The translations under genes were made by a program, and so were the position numbers. From Bacteroidales bacterium UBA3844 (GTDB lineage: Bacteria > Bacteroidota > Bacteroidia > Bacteroidales > Paludibacteraceae), in contig DGHQ01000022.1 in NCBI GenBank assembly GCA_002392915.1, forward strand, positions 1 to 41,566: a stretch of 41,566 bases of DNA. The letters are read 5' to 3'. Below are positions 15,388 through 25,300 of the stretch, piece by piece. How positions within the stretch are numbered: position 1 is the stretch's first letter; every line of letters starts with the position of its first letter. The notes beneath the pieces are model-generated. The model ran no database searches. It was not told the DNA's origin and saw only the letters and a list, made by a program, of their open reading frames with translations.

Positions 15388-16935
15388 ATGATAAAACCAT
15401 ATCCGATAGGACGACAGGATTTCAAGGCCATCATTGAGGATGGTTATGCATACGTCGACAAGACAGAACGGATGTATGAAATGATAAAGAATCGTACATT
15501 TGTGTTCCTTTCACGTCCTCGTCGTTTCGGCAAGTCTTTGCTTATCAACACACTCCAGCAATATTTTGAGGGAAACAAAGAATTGTTCAAAGACCTGAAA
15601 ATAAGTAGGTTGGAGAAGGACTGGATCAAATATCCCGTCTTCAGATTTGATATGAGCGGATGCAAGGATATGGATGTAGACGGAATGTATTCATATATCG
15701 GCAACACATTATGGTGGTATGAAAAAAAATATGACATACAGACAGAGGAGAAGAACAATGGCGTGCGCTTTCAAAATCTTATTCAGACAGCTGTAAAAAA
15801 TACCGGTCGCAAAGCTGTTGTCTTGATCGACGAATATGATTCTCCGCTGCTTGCTCATTTTCACGATGGAAAATTAGCAGATGTAAAACCGGTTCTTCAG
15901 GAGCTGTATCAGCAGGTGAAGGTGAACGAACAGTTTGAGCAGTTTGTTTTTATTACAGGAATCTCGCGTTTCTCTCAAGTATCCATCTTCTCCACACTCA
16001 ACAATCTGGTGAATATATCTATGGATCCCCGTTTTGATGACATTTGTGGAATCTCATCAGATGAACTTCTTGAGAATTTTAAGGATGGAATTAGTCTGTT
16101 GGCAGAACGATACGATTGTACGTTTGATGAAATGTATCTAAAGCTGAAAAACAAATACGACGGCTATCATTTTTCCTATGATTCAAAAGATATCTTTAAT
16201 CCGCTCAGCGTCTTGTCTTCGTTGGATTTCAAAGAGCTGAAAAACTTCTGGTTTGAGACAGCAACGTCTTCCTACGTGATAGATCATTTGAAGAAACACA
16301 ATGCCCAGATACTTGATTTTGAGAGTGTTGAGCTCTTTGAGTCGGATTTCTATGTGTCGCAGGAAGACAGCAGAAGCGTCTATCCATTGCTTTTCCAAGC
16401 TGGATATCTTACAATTAAGGATTACGACAGAGAGTCAAGCCGTTATGTGATAGGATATCCTAATTCTGAAGTTCGAGTTTCCATGCTGGAGGTTATGATG
16501 CCTTCGTGGGTAGGATGCTCCGCCACAGATGGAAAAAACTATATGTGCGATTTCTACTTCGCACTCAAAGCAGGAAAAATTGATGAGGCTTTCGAACTGT
16601 TGAAGGAGTTTTTTGTGCAGATTCCAAACGTGCTGAACAATAAGAATGAGAAACATTTCCAGACAGTGATCTACGTCTTGTTCCGTTGGCTTGGCTTCTA
16701 CACTCAGTCGGAGGTCAACACGTCGAAAGGCAGATTGGATTGTATCTTATTCGCTCCAAAACAGATTTTCATCATCGAATTCAAGGTGGATGAGAGTGCG
16801 GAAAAAGCTCTCGCCCAGATAAGTGAAAAGGGTTATGCCGAGCCTTACCGCACGGATGGCAGACCAATCATAAAAATCGGAGTCAACTTCTCAAGCGAGG
16901 AGAGAACGATTGAAGGATGGAAAGTGGAGGCGTAA
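15388..16935 (+). CDS. AAA-ATPase-like protein with C-terminal PD-(D/E)XK nuclease domain, copy 1
   Basis: 515 aa. An N-terminal P-loop domain has RPRRFGKS (43-50) as the Walker A motif and AVVLIDEYDSP (D148) as the Walker B. The C-terminal domain shows D451 in GRLDCILF and E464-F-K466 in IIEFKVDE, the spacing of a PD-(D/E)XK nuclease. This is the architecture of the families known as AAA-ATPase_like and DUF1703, which occur in many copies in Bacteroidales genomes. Their function is not established; roles in defence or mobile elements have been suggested for related proteins. A near-identical copy lies at 18035-19582. The two differ mainly in residues 100-139 and about 312-398. Confidence 0.9.
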   Translation: MIKPYPIGRQDFKAIIEDGYAYVDKTERMYEMIKNRTFVFLSRPRRFGKSLLINTLQQYFEGNKELFKDLKISRLEKDWIKYPVFRFDMSGCKDMDVDGMYSYIGNTLWWYEKKYDIQTEEKNNGVRFQNLIQTAVKNTGRKAVVLIDEYDSPLLAHFHDGKLADVKPVLQELYQQVKVNEQFEQFVFITGISRFSQVSIFSTLNNLVNISMDPRFDDICGISSDELLENFKDGISLLAERYDCTFDEMYLKLKNKYDGYHFSYDSKDIFNPLSVLSSLDFKELKNFWFETATSSYVIDHLKKHNAQILDFESVELFESDFYVSQEDSRSVYPLLFQAGYLTIKDYDRESSRYVIGYPNSEVRVSMLEVMMPSWVGCSATDGKNYMCDFYFALKAGKIDEAFELLKEFFVQIPNVLNNKNEKHFQTVIYVLFRWLGFYTQSEVNTSKGRLDCILFAPKQIFIIEFKVDESAEKALAQISEKGYAEPYRTDGRPIIKIGVNFSSEERTIEGWKVEA

Positions 16936-16944
16936 AAACTGGGT

Positions 16945-17210
16945 ATGGCAGTAACGTGTTTCACAAATTGGCTAAGAAAGTCAGATATGGTCTACAGACA
17001 CGATGAGAACGTCAAGATAGATCATCGAGCTGATGTGAAGTAGGTGTTTCTATATCTTGGTCTTTTCTAGAAGAATATCAGAAAGATCCAGTATGGCTCA
17101 ATTCTTGTCTTGAAGGATCTCTAGGCTTTGGACGTAATTCTTCCCCAGTAAGTTTAGCTTCTTCTGGTACACTAGGAATAGGCTATCTTTTGGTGGGCAA
17201 GTTTGCATAA
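16945..17210 (+). pseudogene. Possible remnant of an unidentified gene
   Basis: A 32-codon frame from the ATG at 16945 ends at a TAG at 17041. A +1-shifted frame open from 17034 to a TAA at 17208 continues with VGVSISWSFLEEYQKDP and LGFGRNSSPVSLASSGTLGI. The joined product looks protein-like but I do not recognise it. It begins directly after the stop of AAA/nuclease copy 1. It could be a decayed C-terminal fragment; noise is possible. Confidence 0.35.
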
Positions 17211-17274
17211 ACCAGGAGAACCTGTTTCTAAGTGGGAAAAAGTAATTAGTTGGTTATATTTGATGTATTGAAGC

Positions 17275-17808
17275 ATGAAACAGAAATTTTTATTATTTGT
17301 CGTTTACTTATATCCGCTATTTTGTTTTTTTCTTTTTTTCGCTTTTATTGCCTTTATGGTGAAATGTGCATATGATGATATATTTTGACATCATAAAAAG
17401 TTTGAATTATATTGTAAAACAAATGATTATTTGATGTATGGAGATTCTTTAACAATATTATATAGTAAGGAAGAAAGAGAGGGATATAAGTATCGTTATC
17501 ATTGTGAATTTTCCATTATAAAGACTGAAGGCTTTTTTAGTAATGAAAAATTCTAAACCATTTGTCGGGATAATGGATACCTCAAGCTCAAAAGCAATTA
17601 TAGAAGTTTTATATTTTTCTCGTAAAAACAGTGGAACTCCTGTTCCAGATCGTTTTCCTAAAAATATGGATAGCGTTTTGATTGATTCTAAAAATGAAAA
17701 GATATTTTTTTCAACGAACAGGATTCTTGTGTTGTAGATATGTTAGTTAGTGATGAAGATTCTGATATATATGAGGAATATGAAACAGACAATACAATTA
17801 GATTTTAG
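17275..17808 (+). pseudogene. Decayed gene for a small membrane-anchored protein
   Basis: From the ATG at 17275 the frame encodes an N-terminal hydrophobic helix (FLLFVVYLYPLFCFFLFFAF), then an in-frame TGA at 17386-17388. The same frame continues sensibly (KKFELYCKTNDYLMYGDS, SKEEREGYKYRYHCEFSIIK) to about 17540. It shifts to the frame of KNSKPFVGIMDTSSSKAII up to about 17720, then shifts again to DSCVVDMLVSDEDSDIYEEY, ending at 17808. One nonsense and two frame changes within 534 bases show decay. The intact protein would be about 175 aa with a single membrane anchor. Family not recognised. Confidence 0.65.
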
Positions 17809-17845
17809 ATGATTGCATTATAAGATTTAGAAAAACAAAAAAACG

Positions 17846-17982
17846 ATGAAAAGATATATACTAACATTATTAAGTTGCGTGCTCGCATTTATGTCCGTCT
17901 ATCGCTTGACAGCATGAAATTTGTCCGTGGTAAGGACACCACTTCTGTGGATGATGATTATACCGTTGCAGTAGCTGCTAAT
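17846..17982 (+). pseudogene. 5' fragment of a secreted protein gene cut off by the duplicated unit
   Basis: The ATG at 17846 begins a signal-peptide-like stretch (MKRYILTLLSCVLAFMSVY) that stops at 17915-17917. A shifted frame carries on with KFVRGKDTTSVDDDYTVAVA up to 17982. There the 52-bp block of AAA/nuclease copy 2 begins. The rest of the gene is absent, so the copy probably landed here or the rest was lost with it. Confidence 0.5.
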
Positions 17983-18000
17983 AAATCAATCGAAAATCAT

Positions 18001-18008
18001 TATATTTG
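18001..18008 (+). promoter_or_regulatory. -7 box for AAA/nuclease gene copy 2
   Basis: TATATTTG, identical in position to the box upstream of copy 1. Confidence 0.5.
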
Positions 18009-18034
18009 CAGAGCAAATTGAATAAGAGAGCATT

Positions 18035-19582
18035 ATGATAAAACCATATCCGATAGGACGACAGGATTTCAAAGCCATCATTGAGGATGGTTATGCATAC
18101 GTCGACAAGACGGAACGAATGTATGAGATGATAAAGAATCGTACATTCGTGTTCCTTTCACGTCCTCGCCGTTTTGGCAAGTCTTTGCTTGTCAACACTC
18201 TCCAGCAATATTTTGAGGGTAACAAAGAATTGTTCAAAGACCTGAAAATAAGTAGGTTGGAGAAAGACTGGATCAAATATCCCGTCTTCAGGTTTGATAT
18301 GAGCGAGTGTAAGGATATGGATGTGGACGGCATAAAGGCTTCCATTGCTAGCACTCTGAAAATATATGAGGATCAGTATGGTATAAGTTGCGAAGATAAA
18401 GAAAACGGTTTGAGGTTTAAGAAACTTATTCGTTCTGTTTGCAGTCAGACAGGCCGCAAAGCTGTGGTCCTGATCGACGAATATGATTCTCCGCTGTTGG
18501 CTCATCTTCACGATGGAAAATTAGCTGATGTAAAACCGGTTCTTCAGGAGCTGTATCAGCAGGTGAAGGTGAACGAGCAGTATGAGCAGTTTGTTTTCAT
18601 CACAGGAATATCTAGATTCTCTCAAGTTTCCATCTTCTCCACGCTCAATAATCTGGTGAATATATCTATGGATCCACGTTTCGATGACATTTGTGGAATC
18701 TCATCAGATGAACTTATGGTGAATTTTAAGGATGGAATTAGTCAGGTGGCAGAACGATACAATTGTTCGTTTGAAGAAATGTATCTAAAGCTGAAAAACA
18801 AATACGACGGCTATCATTTTTCCTATGATTCAAAAGATATCTTTAATCCGCTCAGCGTTTTGTCTTCATTGGATTTCAAAGAGCTGAAAAACTTCTGGTT
18901 TGAGACAGCAACGTCTTCCTACGTGATAGATCATTTGAAGAAACACAATGCCCAGATACTTGATTTTGAAGGTGTACAAATGTTTGAATCCGGATTCTAT
19001 GCGTCGTACGAGGATGTGATAAGTGTTTATCCTCTTCTTTACCAAGCTGGATATCTTACGATTAAGGATTACGACAGGGAATCGGATGTCTATACTCTTT
19101 CTTATCCCAATAGTGAGGTCCGCATTTCAATGCTTGAAGTGCTGATGCCGTCGTGGGTGGGTTGTAGCACAGATGATGGAAAAATAAATATGCAAAGATT
19201 CTACTTCGCACTTAAATCTGGTAGAATTGATGAGGCTTTCGAACTGTTGAAGGAGTTTTTTGTGCAGATTCCAAACGTGCTCAACAATAAAAATGAGAAA
19301 CATTTCCAGACGGTGATCTACGTCTTGTTCCGCTGGCTTGGCTTCTACACTCAGTCGGAGGTCAACACGTCGAAAGGCAGATTAGATTGCATCTTGTTTG
19401 CTCCCAAACAGATTTTCATCATCGAATTCAAGGTGGATGAGAGTGCGGAGAAAGCTCTCGCCCAGATAAATGAAAAGGGTTATGCCGAGCCTTACCGCAC
19501 GGATGGCAGACCGATTATTAAGATCGGAGTGAATTTTTCAAGCGAGGAGAGAACGATTGAAGGATGGATAGTGGAGGAATGA
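18035..19582 (+). CDS. AAA-ATPase-like protein with C-terminal PD-(D/E)XK nuclease domain, copy 2
   Basis: 515 aa, same length as copy 1, with the same Walker A (RPRRFGKS), Walker B (LIDEYDSP) and nuclease residues (D451, E464, K466). Two patches are strongly different. Residues 100-139 read IKASIASTLKIYEDQYGI where copy 1 has MYSYIGNTLWWYEKKYDI. Residues about 312-398 read GVQMFESGFYASYEDVIS where copy 1 has SVELFESDFYVSQEDSRS. Elsewhere the two are almost identical. The frame is intact and both active-site sets are kept, so both copies are probably functional. Confidence 0.9.
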   Translation: MIKPYPIGRQDFKAIIEDGYAYVDKTERMYEMIKNRTFVFLSRPRRFGKSLLVNTLQQYFEGNKELFKDLKISRLEKDWIKYPVFRFDMSECKDMDVDGIKASIASTLKIYEDQYGISCEDKENGLRFKKLIRSVCSQTGRKAVVLIDEYDSPLLAHLHDGKLADVKPVLQELYQQVKVNEQYEQFVFITGISRFSQVSIFSTLNNLVNISMDPRFDDICGISSDELMVNFKDGISQVAERYNCSFEEMYLKLKNKYDGYHFSYDSKDIFNPLSVLSSLDFKELKNFWFETATSSYVIDHLKKHNAQILDFEGVQMFESGFYASYEDVISVYPLLYQAGYLTIKDYDRESDVYTLSYPNSEVRISMLEVLMPSWVGCSTDDGKINMQRFYFALKSGRIDEAFELLKEFFVQIPNVLNNKNEKHFQTVIYVLFRWLGFYTQSEVNTSKGRLDCILFAPKQIFIIEFKVDESAEKALAQINEKGYAEPYRTDGRPIIKIGVNFSSEERTIEGWIVEE

Positions 19583-19611
19583 CGAGATATTAAGAATTAA
19601 GAATATCGACA

Positions 19612-20382
19612 CTATAATCCAAAAATCTCAATTGCATTCTTCGACGTAGCTTCAGCCACTGCATCGACATCCATCTCCTTGATTTCTGCCACTTTGGCGG
19701 CTGTATATGCGATGAACGCTGTCTCATTACGCTGACCACGTTTAGGCATCGGAGCAAGATACGGAGCATCTGTCTCCAATACGATCCTGTCTAACGGTAT
19801 ATCCTTGACAGCAGCAGCAACACCAGCATTCTTAAATGTAACAACACCGCCTATTCCCAAAACAAAATCTCCAAGTTTCATCATCTGCTCTGCTTCATGG
19901 ATATTGCCAGTGAAACAGTGGAACACACCATGCAGTTTGGATTTGTCGAATTTCTTCAGTGATGCAGTACATTCCTCGAGAGCCTTACGCTGATGGATTA
20001 TAATAGGCAGATTGTTTTGGATAGCGACGTCGACCTGCTGCTCAAACGCCTTTATCTGAATCTCCTTGAAATCGTCTTCCCAATAGAGGTCAATTCCAAT
20101 CTCGCCCAAAGCACAATACTTGCGTTGAGGAAGATATGCAAACATTTCGTCAAGCACACTCTGCCAATCCTCTTTCACTTCTGTAGGATGCAGACCCATC
20201 GCGCACGAGAACAATCCGGGATCAGTGTCTGCCAGTGCATGCATCTGCGGAATTGTGCTCAAATCCACATTTGGCAAAATCACTTTGCCTACACCAGCTG
20301 TTTTTAATCGTTCAACCACCTCCGCTTTGTCGTCAGGATAGTCTTCATCCATATAAATATGGGAATGAGTATCTATGATCAT
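19612..20382 (-). CDS. tatD: TatD family metal-dependent deoxyribonuclease
   Basis: 256 aa, the usual TatD length. The metal-binding residues of the amidohydrolase-like TIM barrel are visible: DTHSHIY at the N-terminus, GEIGIDLYW (first Glu ligand), IIHQRKA, VFHCFTGN and ETDAPYLAP. TatD enzymes are 3'-5' exonucleases linked to DNA repair; older annotation ties them to Tat export. The ATG overlaps the TGA stop of miaA by 4 bases, so it is translationally coupled to miaA. Confidence 0.93.
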   Translation of the reverse strand: MIIDTHSHIYMDEDYPDDKAEVVERLKTAGVGKVILPNVDLSTIPQMHALADTDPGLFSCAMGLHPTEVKEDWQSVLDEMFAYLPQRKYCALGEIGIDLYWEDDFKEIQIKAFEQQVDVAIQNNLPIIIHQRKALEECTASLKKFDKSKLHGVFHCFTGNIHEAEQMMKLGDFVLGIGGVVTFKNAGVAAAVKDIPLDRIVLETDAPYLAPMPKRGQRNETAFIAYTAAKVAEIKEMDVDAVAEATSKNAIEIFGL

Positions 20383-21272
20383 ATTCCTAAAAATTCAAAT
20401 ATTTTATCTTTTTCAAAAGGCGAAAACCAATTGATCTCCTGGTCTCGTCTCCACCAAGTCATCTGTTTTTTTGCGTATCGACGAGTGTTTTTCTGGATTT
20501 CCTCAATAGCTTTTTCCAACGTGTATTCACCGTCAATATATGCAAACAACTCTTTGAACCCCACTGTGTTAAGGCTATTCAGATGTCGATATGGATAGAC
20601 GTTGCGAGCTTCTGCTTCCGCACCGTCTTCAATCATCACATAAGTGCGACGATTGATTCTGTCGTACATCTCCTCACGAGGGAGAGTAAGCCCGATCTTC
20701 ACAATGTCGAACGGACGCTGTTTTTTCTCCTGCTTACGAATCTCAGTATAAGGCTTTCCCGTCTCCAGACAAATTTCCAGAGCGTGAATAATACGCTTAT
20801 AATTATGAGGATCGACCTCTTCATAGTATTCAGGGTCAAGAATCTTCAGTTCACCAAGCATATTGCTGATTCCCTCCGTCTCATACCGCTTCCAAAGCTC
20901 ATCACGCAATTTTTCATCCACATTCGGGCGGTCGTCTATTCCATTGCAAAGAGCGTCGATATAGAGCATCGATCCTCCTACCATCACCACATCATCGTGA
21001 GAGGCAAACAACTCCTCAAGTTTTGCCAAAGCGTCAATCTCAAAACGTCCGCAGCTATAGTAGTCGTCAAGACCAAGCATTCCTATGAAATGATGTTTGG
21101 CTCTCTTCAACTCTTCCGCAGACGGTGCGGCTGTGACAATCGGAATATCTTTATAGAACTGACGAGAGTCACACGAAATTATGTCCGTGTGAAGACGTTC
21201 AGCAACATGGATGCTGAGTCCTGTTTTTCCGATTGCTGTCGGTCCGAGTATGACGATTAGTCGTTTGCTCAT
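20379..21272 (-). CDS. miaA: tRNA dimethylallyltransferase
   Basis: 297 aa from the ATG at 21272. An upstream in-frame ATG at 21311 would add 13 unlikely residues. P-loop GPTAIGKTGLS at the N-terminus, the DIISCDSRQFYKDI motif, MVGGSMLYIDAL and DPHNYKRIIHALEI are characteristic. The enzyme transfers a dimethylallyl group to A37 of tRNAs reading UNN codons. The central zinc-free helical insert and YAKKQMTWWRRD near the C-terminus also match. Co-transcribed with tatD from a promoter at 21330-21337. Confidence 0.96.
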   Translation of the reverse strand: MSKRLIVILGPTAIGKTGLSIHVAERLHTDIISCDSRQFYKDIPIVTAAPSAEELKRAKHHFIGMLGLDDYYSCGRFEIDALAKLEELFASHDDVVMVGGSMLYIDALCNGIDDRPNVDEKLRDELWKRYETEGISNMLGELKILDPEYYEEVDPHNYKRIIHALEICLETGKPYTEIRKQEKKQRPFDIVKIGLTLPREEMYDRINRRTYVMIEDGAEAEARNVYPYRHLNSLNTVGFKELFAYIDGEYTLEKAIEEIQKNTRRYAKKQMTWWRRDQEINWFSPFEKDKIFEFLGI

Positions 21273-21329
21273 CTGTGTTGGAATTCTAAAAAAATGCTCA
21301 AAATTCTTCAAAAATTAAGAATTTGTTCA

Positions 21330-21337
21330 CAAATATA
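21330..21337 (-). promoter_or_regulatory. -7 box of the miaA-tatD operon
   Basis: TATATTTG on the minus strand, 57 bases upstream of the miaA ATG, back to back with the promoter at 21357-21388. Confidence 0.5.
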
Positions 21338-21356
21338 GACTTTTTTGCTCATATCA

Positions 21357-21388
21357 TTGGTTGAATTATGTCGATATTTATAATTTTG
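21357..21388 (+). promoter_or_regulatory. Promoter of the sugar isomerase-like gene
   Basis: TTG (21357-21359), a 21-base spacer, then TAATTTTG (21381-21388): a close match to the Bacteroidota consensus. It rules out the in-frame ATG at 21368 as the translation start. Confidence 0.65.
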
Positions 21389-21409
21389 TGCCACACTAAA
21401 AAAGTATCA

Positions 21410-22171
21410 ATGAAAATAGGCTTAAATCTCTATGGTCCATGCTCAAAGCAGGCAATGAAGGAAGAAGATCTGTTGATTGCAGTAAGAGCATTGGAAATCG
21501 ATTATGTTGAACCTTGCATCCTTCTAGGAGGTTTGACACACAACAACCCATCATTTTGGACAATGATGAAATTCCAGCATCTTTATAAGTTGATGAAAAG
21601 CATCGGATTAGGAGTACAATCAATCCATGTTGTGACAGAATCAATAGAAAAATCCGTCGACGAGATGATCACATTGACAAACGAATATGGAATCAAACAG
21701 TTTGTGGTAGGAATGCCAAATCAGCTTAATGAGACAAGTTTGCAAGAGAGAGCGAAAGAGTTGAGCGACGCTGCAGAAAAACTTCAGTCTTGCGGATCCC
21801 GACTGCTCATCCACAACAACCAGCCAGACACCGCAGTAAAAATCAAAGGAGTGACAGCATTGGAAAGATTGGTTGATTTGTGCGACGGGAAAGTAGGATT
21901 CCAGCTTGATTTAGGATGGTGTGCGGCGGGAGGAGAGGATCCTATCGCATTCTTCACACGCAATGAAAGTAGGGTAGAGTCACTTCATTTCAAGGATTTT
22001 ATCAAACCGGGAGTTTCAGAAACAGACGTTCCAATCGGATTAGGAAGCATAGACACAGTCTCAGCCATCAAGACAGCCAATAAACTTGGCATCCCAATGT
22101 TGATTGATCAGGACAGCTACAACAACATTCGCGTCGACCTGAACGAATCAAGACAATTTATAATTTCATAA
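21410..22171 (+). CDS. Sugar phosphate isomerase/epimerase-like TIM-barrel protein
   Basis: 253 aa from the ATG at 21410, chosen because the promoter lies between it and the earlier ATG. The sequence follows the xylose isomerase-like TIM-barrel family: KIGLNLYGPCSK, DYVEPCIL, SIHVVTES, LLIHNNQPD, GFQLDLGWCAAGGEDP, SLHFKDF and PMLIDQDSY. The Glu, His, Asp and His residues at strand ends would bind a divalent metal. These enzymes isomerise or epimerise sugars, sugar phosphates or inositols. The exact substrate cannot be read from sequence. Single-gene unit. Confidence 0.82.
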   Translation: MKIGLNLYGPCSKQAMKEEDLLIAVRALEIDYVEPCILLGGLTHNNPSFWTMMKFQHLYKLMKSIGLGVQSIHVVTESIEKSVDEMITLTNEYGIKQFVVGMPNQLNETSLQERAKELSDAAEKLQSCGSRLLIHNNQPDTAVKIKGVTALERLVDLCDGKVGFQLDLGWCAAGGEDPIAFFTRNESRVESLHFKDFIKPGVSETDVPIGLGSIDTVSAIKTANKLGIPMLIDQDSYNNIRVDLNESRQFIIS

Positions 22172-22251
22172 TGCATAGTTAATAATGAGACTTTCGTTTT
22201 TCCCATTCATCCGTCTCAATCTTCCCATTATTTAATTGTTTATTCATATTC

Positions 22252-22282
22252 TTGCCTTATTTGTTAAAAAAAATTAATTTTG
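22252..22282 (+). promoter_or_regulatory. Promoter of the giant T9SS type B protein gene
   Basis: TTG (22252-22254), a 20-base spacer and TAATTTTG (22275-22282), followed by the ATG at 22312. Confidence 0.65.
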
Positions 22283-22311
22283 TATTGTTTGTATTATAAT
22301 AGGGATTTAAT

Positions 22312-25300
22312 ATGAATATGAAAAACTTTATAAAGATAATACGTTGCCTTACAACTGCAACTTTTTTACAATTCTCGGCTACAGTTTTTTCTCAATCATG
22401 GAATCTAGTTTGGCAGGAGGATTTCGGTGTTGTACCTGATTCCGTATATTCCGACTTTGCAGATCCGAGCAAAACAATGCCAGGACATAAATGTGCCAAA
22501 CAGGGTCAAGCCGTCCAGGATGGATTTTATGCGATTGTCAGCCATGTCTACAATGAGCCGATGGGTTCGTGGTGGTATGAGATAGACGACCATACTGGAA
22601 ATAAAGATGGAGGCCTGCTTTTATGCAACACAGATGGATCATTGGAAGGAGAAATCATCTACAAACAAAAAATCGAATTTCCAATATGCTCCACCAACAA
22701 GTATAAATTCGTGATGTATGCCGGAGGAAGCACCAATTTCGGTGGAATCCTTCCTAGTCTTGAAATGACAGTTTTGGCAAGCGATGGTTCTCTACTTGGA
22801 CAAACCAAAACAGGTGGAATACCAATGCTTTATAGCAGTTACGACTGGAGTGTACCTCCAACTTGGAGCAAATATGAAGTGGAATTTGACCCAGGCAATT
22901 ACGAATGGGTTGAATTCCAATTGATAAATAGAGCTGAATGTACAGCTGAAGGTGAAACCCCAGGAACTAAATGGGATGATGAATGTCAATGTAATAAAAT
23001 TTCATGTGGATCCGGTAATGATTTTGTACTCGATGATATTCAATTATTCCGTCAGGATGCGGAGACGGTGCCAGATCCTGATATCACAAACAATTCCCTT
23101 GTAGAAGAGACAAATCAGAACGGATGCTTATACTCTTCATCATACTCAATACCAAGCAAAGTGCTTGACGACTGGCACCAATTATACAAGAACATTTACT
23201 TCTTGTGGCAGGAGAGTGAGGATGGATACACATGGAATGATATTGCAGAACCAATCAGCGGTATCGACAAGACCAAAACAGTTTTGGATGTGGATGCGAC
23301 TAAGTCGATGCAATATCGTGTGATTATCACAGGAGCAGACGAAAGTGAAGCCAAAGCTAAAGAGATTGCCAAACAGATCAGTAAGAACGGTGGACCAGAC
23401 GATGGTTGCTACCTGTTTTCTATTTCCAACACTCTGTCTGCCGCACTGCCAAAGCCAGATTGCAAGTATCGAAAAAATCTAAGAATCTTATGGTCTGAAG
23501 ACTTTGGTGTATGTGACACAATGGAATTGAAAACCCATCCCAATGCTCCAGGCACTTTCTATGAAGACGATGGTGTGGCTGAATTTGACGCAGGCAAATA
23601 TGTGATCACATCTTGTCCTAGTCTGGCCATTATACAGTCGAAAAGTTGGAATGTCAATCCTGAAAGAGACAGCAAGAATGCAAAAGATTCAAAGGGAAAA
23701 GTAGGTGGAGCATTCCTATATGGGAAAACAAGTGTGACAGACACAGTCATATATATTACAGATTTTGCCGGTCCATTCTGCAACTGTAAGGCATACATGC
23801 TTAATGTGGATGTTTTCAAGAATGTCGACTGGGGAACACTGCCAATACGCATTGAAGTGTTAGATGGAAAAGATGTGATTGGTGAAGCGTCCGGAGTCAT
23901 ACCGGGAGGTCAAGGAGGATGGATCACACTGTCCGCACCATTCCAACTGCCATCTGATTTTAAGAAATCTTTGACATTGAAAATAAGTTGTTCGACAAAA
24001 TATATTGATGGAAACAAACAAATTAAAGATGCAGAGAAAAACGTAAGTTTCGGAATCGACAATATCACAGTAGCAGTTTGTGGAGAGACTATGCCAGAGA
24101 CTTCCGTCTATATAGATGGAGACAAATCACTACAATTTTTAAGTGGCTTTGATTGTACAGACGAAAAAACGCATACTATTGATTTCGATGGCAAAGCAGA
24201 TTGGATCGACCAATATCCGAACGCTGCGTTCATTTGGCAGACATCTGTGGATGGGGGAGCGACGTGGAGCAATTTATCTGCTTCATCAACTTCCATCGAA
24301 TATGAATATACAGGAGATTTAGAATCATTGTATAGAGTTGTGATAGGTGAGACAGAAACTGTGGCAGAAGAAGTAGCGGCTACTGGCAGACACAAAGATG
24401 AATGCTCCATTTACTATATCACTGATGTTGTCGGATTCAAATGCAAAGAGAGCGGATGCCGTGCACCTAAATTTTCATTCGACACTGATGATGAAGTCAA
24501 AACTATCGACACTGTATTCTGTAGCACTCCTGACGCTATAGACATCAAAGTAATCCAGACCAACAAAGCAAATGTTGATGATTTCTACATCGCCACTATG
24601 GGTGCGGACAAAAAGTATGAAGCTGCGAAAGTTATGTCTCCAGCCCCAACGTCTACAGATAATATCTGGAAAATTTCTCTTGACAAAAAGTCGGCAAACT
24701 ATATGATCTACGCAATCAACGACACTTGCAAGAGCGACACATTATATATCAATGTCGACGTGAGAGAGCCTATAGAGCTTAAACCAGTTGACGACCAGAT
24801 GTTCTGCGGCACCGAGAAACCGGTGGTGGAGATGGAACTCGCTTCTGGAAATGCGGAATCCATTTTGTTGAAATACGGTTCACATGAAGGGAAAGCCGAA
24901 GTAGTATTGATGAAATCCGAAGTCAAATTTGCGGATATAGCATCAAAAGTCGGTGATGTGGATGTTACAGCTTATGCTATTTCTAAAGACGGCAAATGTA
25001 AGTCGGAAGAGATCATCTTCCATGTCGATTATGAGGATGAGCCTGATTTCACATTCAATGCCAACACCAATATTGTCTGCAAAAGTGAAAAAGCGGAATT
25101 GGATTTGAAAATCACTCCGACACATAATTCAAAAAATCATGTGTATGAGATTAAAGGAAGCGACGGTAGCACCGTAGATATCGACGATCTTGTTGTTTTC
25201 CCAACAGAGAAGACAACATACACAGCGACCGCTACGAGCGAAGTCTGCAAATCCAATAAGTCAGAAGATGTAGAAATAGACGTAGAACTACCTCAGGCTA

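Larger units (their letters stand above)
15336..16935 (+). repeat. Duplicated unit, copy 1
   Basis: The 52 bases upstream of the ATG at 15388 are identical to those upstream of the ATG at 18035. The coding sequences are near-identical over most of their length. Similarity stops at the stop codon. No terminal inverted repeat or target-site duplication was seen. Confidence 0.8.
17983..19582 (+). repeat. Duplicated unit, copy 2
   Basis: Begins with the same 52 bases as 15336-15387 and ends at the stop codon of the second AAA/nuclease gene. The left border falls within the truncated signal-peptide gene at 17846. Confidence 0.8.

Noticed and set aside
17386..17388. In-frame TGA as a possible selenocysteine codon in the small membrane protein gene
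   Set aside because: Two further frame breaks follow within 350 bases, no SECIS-like hairpin is evident after it, and the glutathione peroxidase in the same genome uses Cys.
15336..19582. Composite transposon or insertion sequence around the two AAA/nuclease genes
   Set aside because: No transposase, terminal inverted repeats or target-site duplications found; similarity ends exactly at the stop codons.
19586..19607. GATATT/AATATC hairpin as terminator between AAA/nuclease copy 2 and tatD
   Set aside because: Six AT-only-type pairs with a long loop and no T-run; likely chance in AT-rich DNA.
22181..22232. Large hairpin after the isomerase-like gene (AATAATG/CATTATT with inner GAGAC/GTCTC) as a terminator
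   Set aside because: Stems are short with a 20-base loop and there is no T-run directly after, so support is too weak to list.
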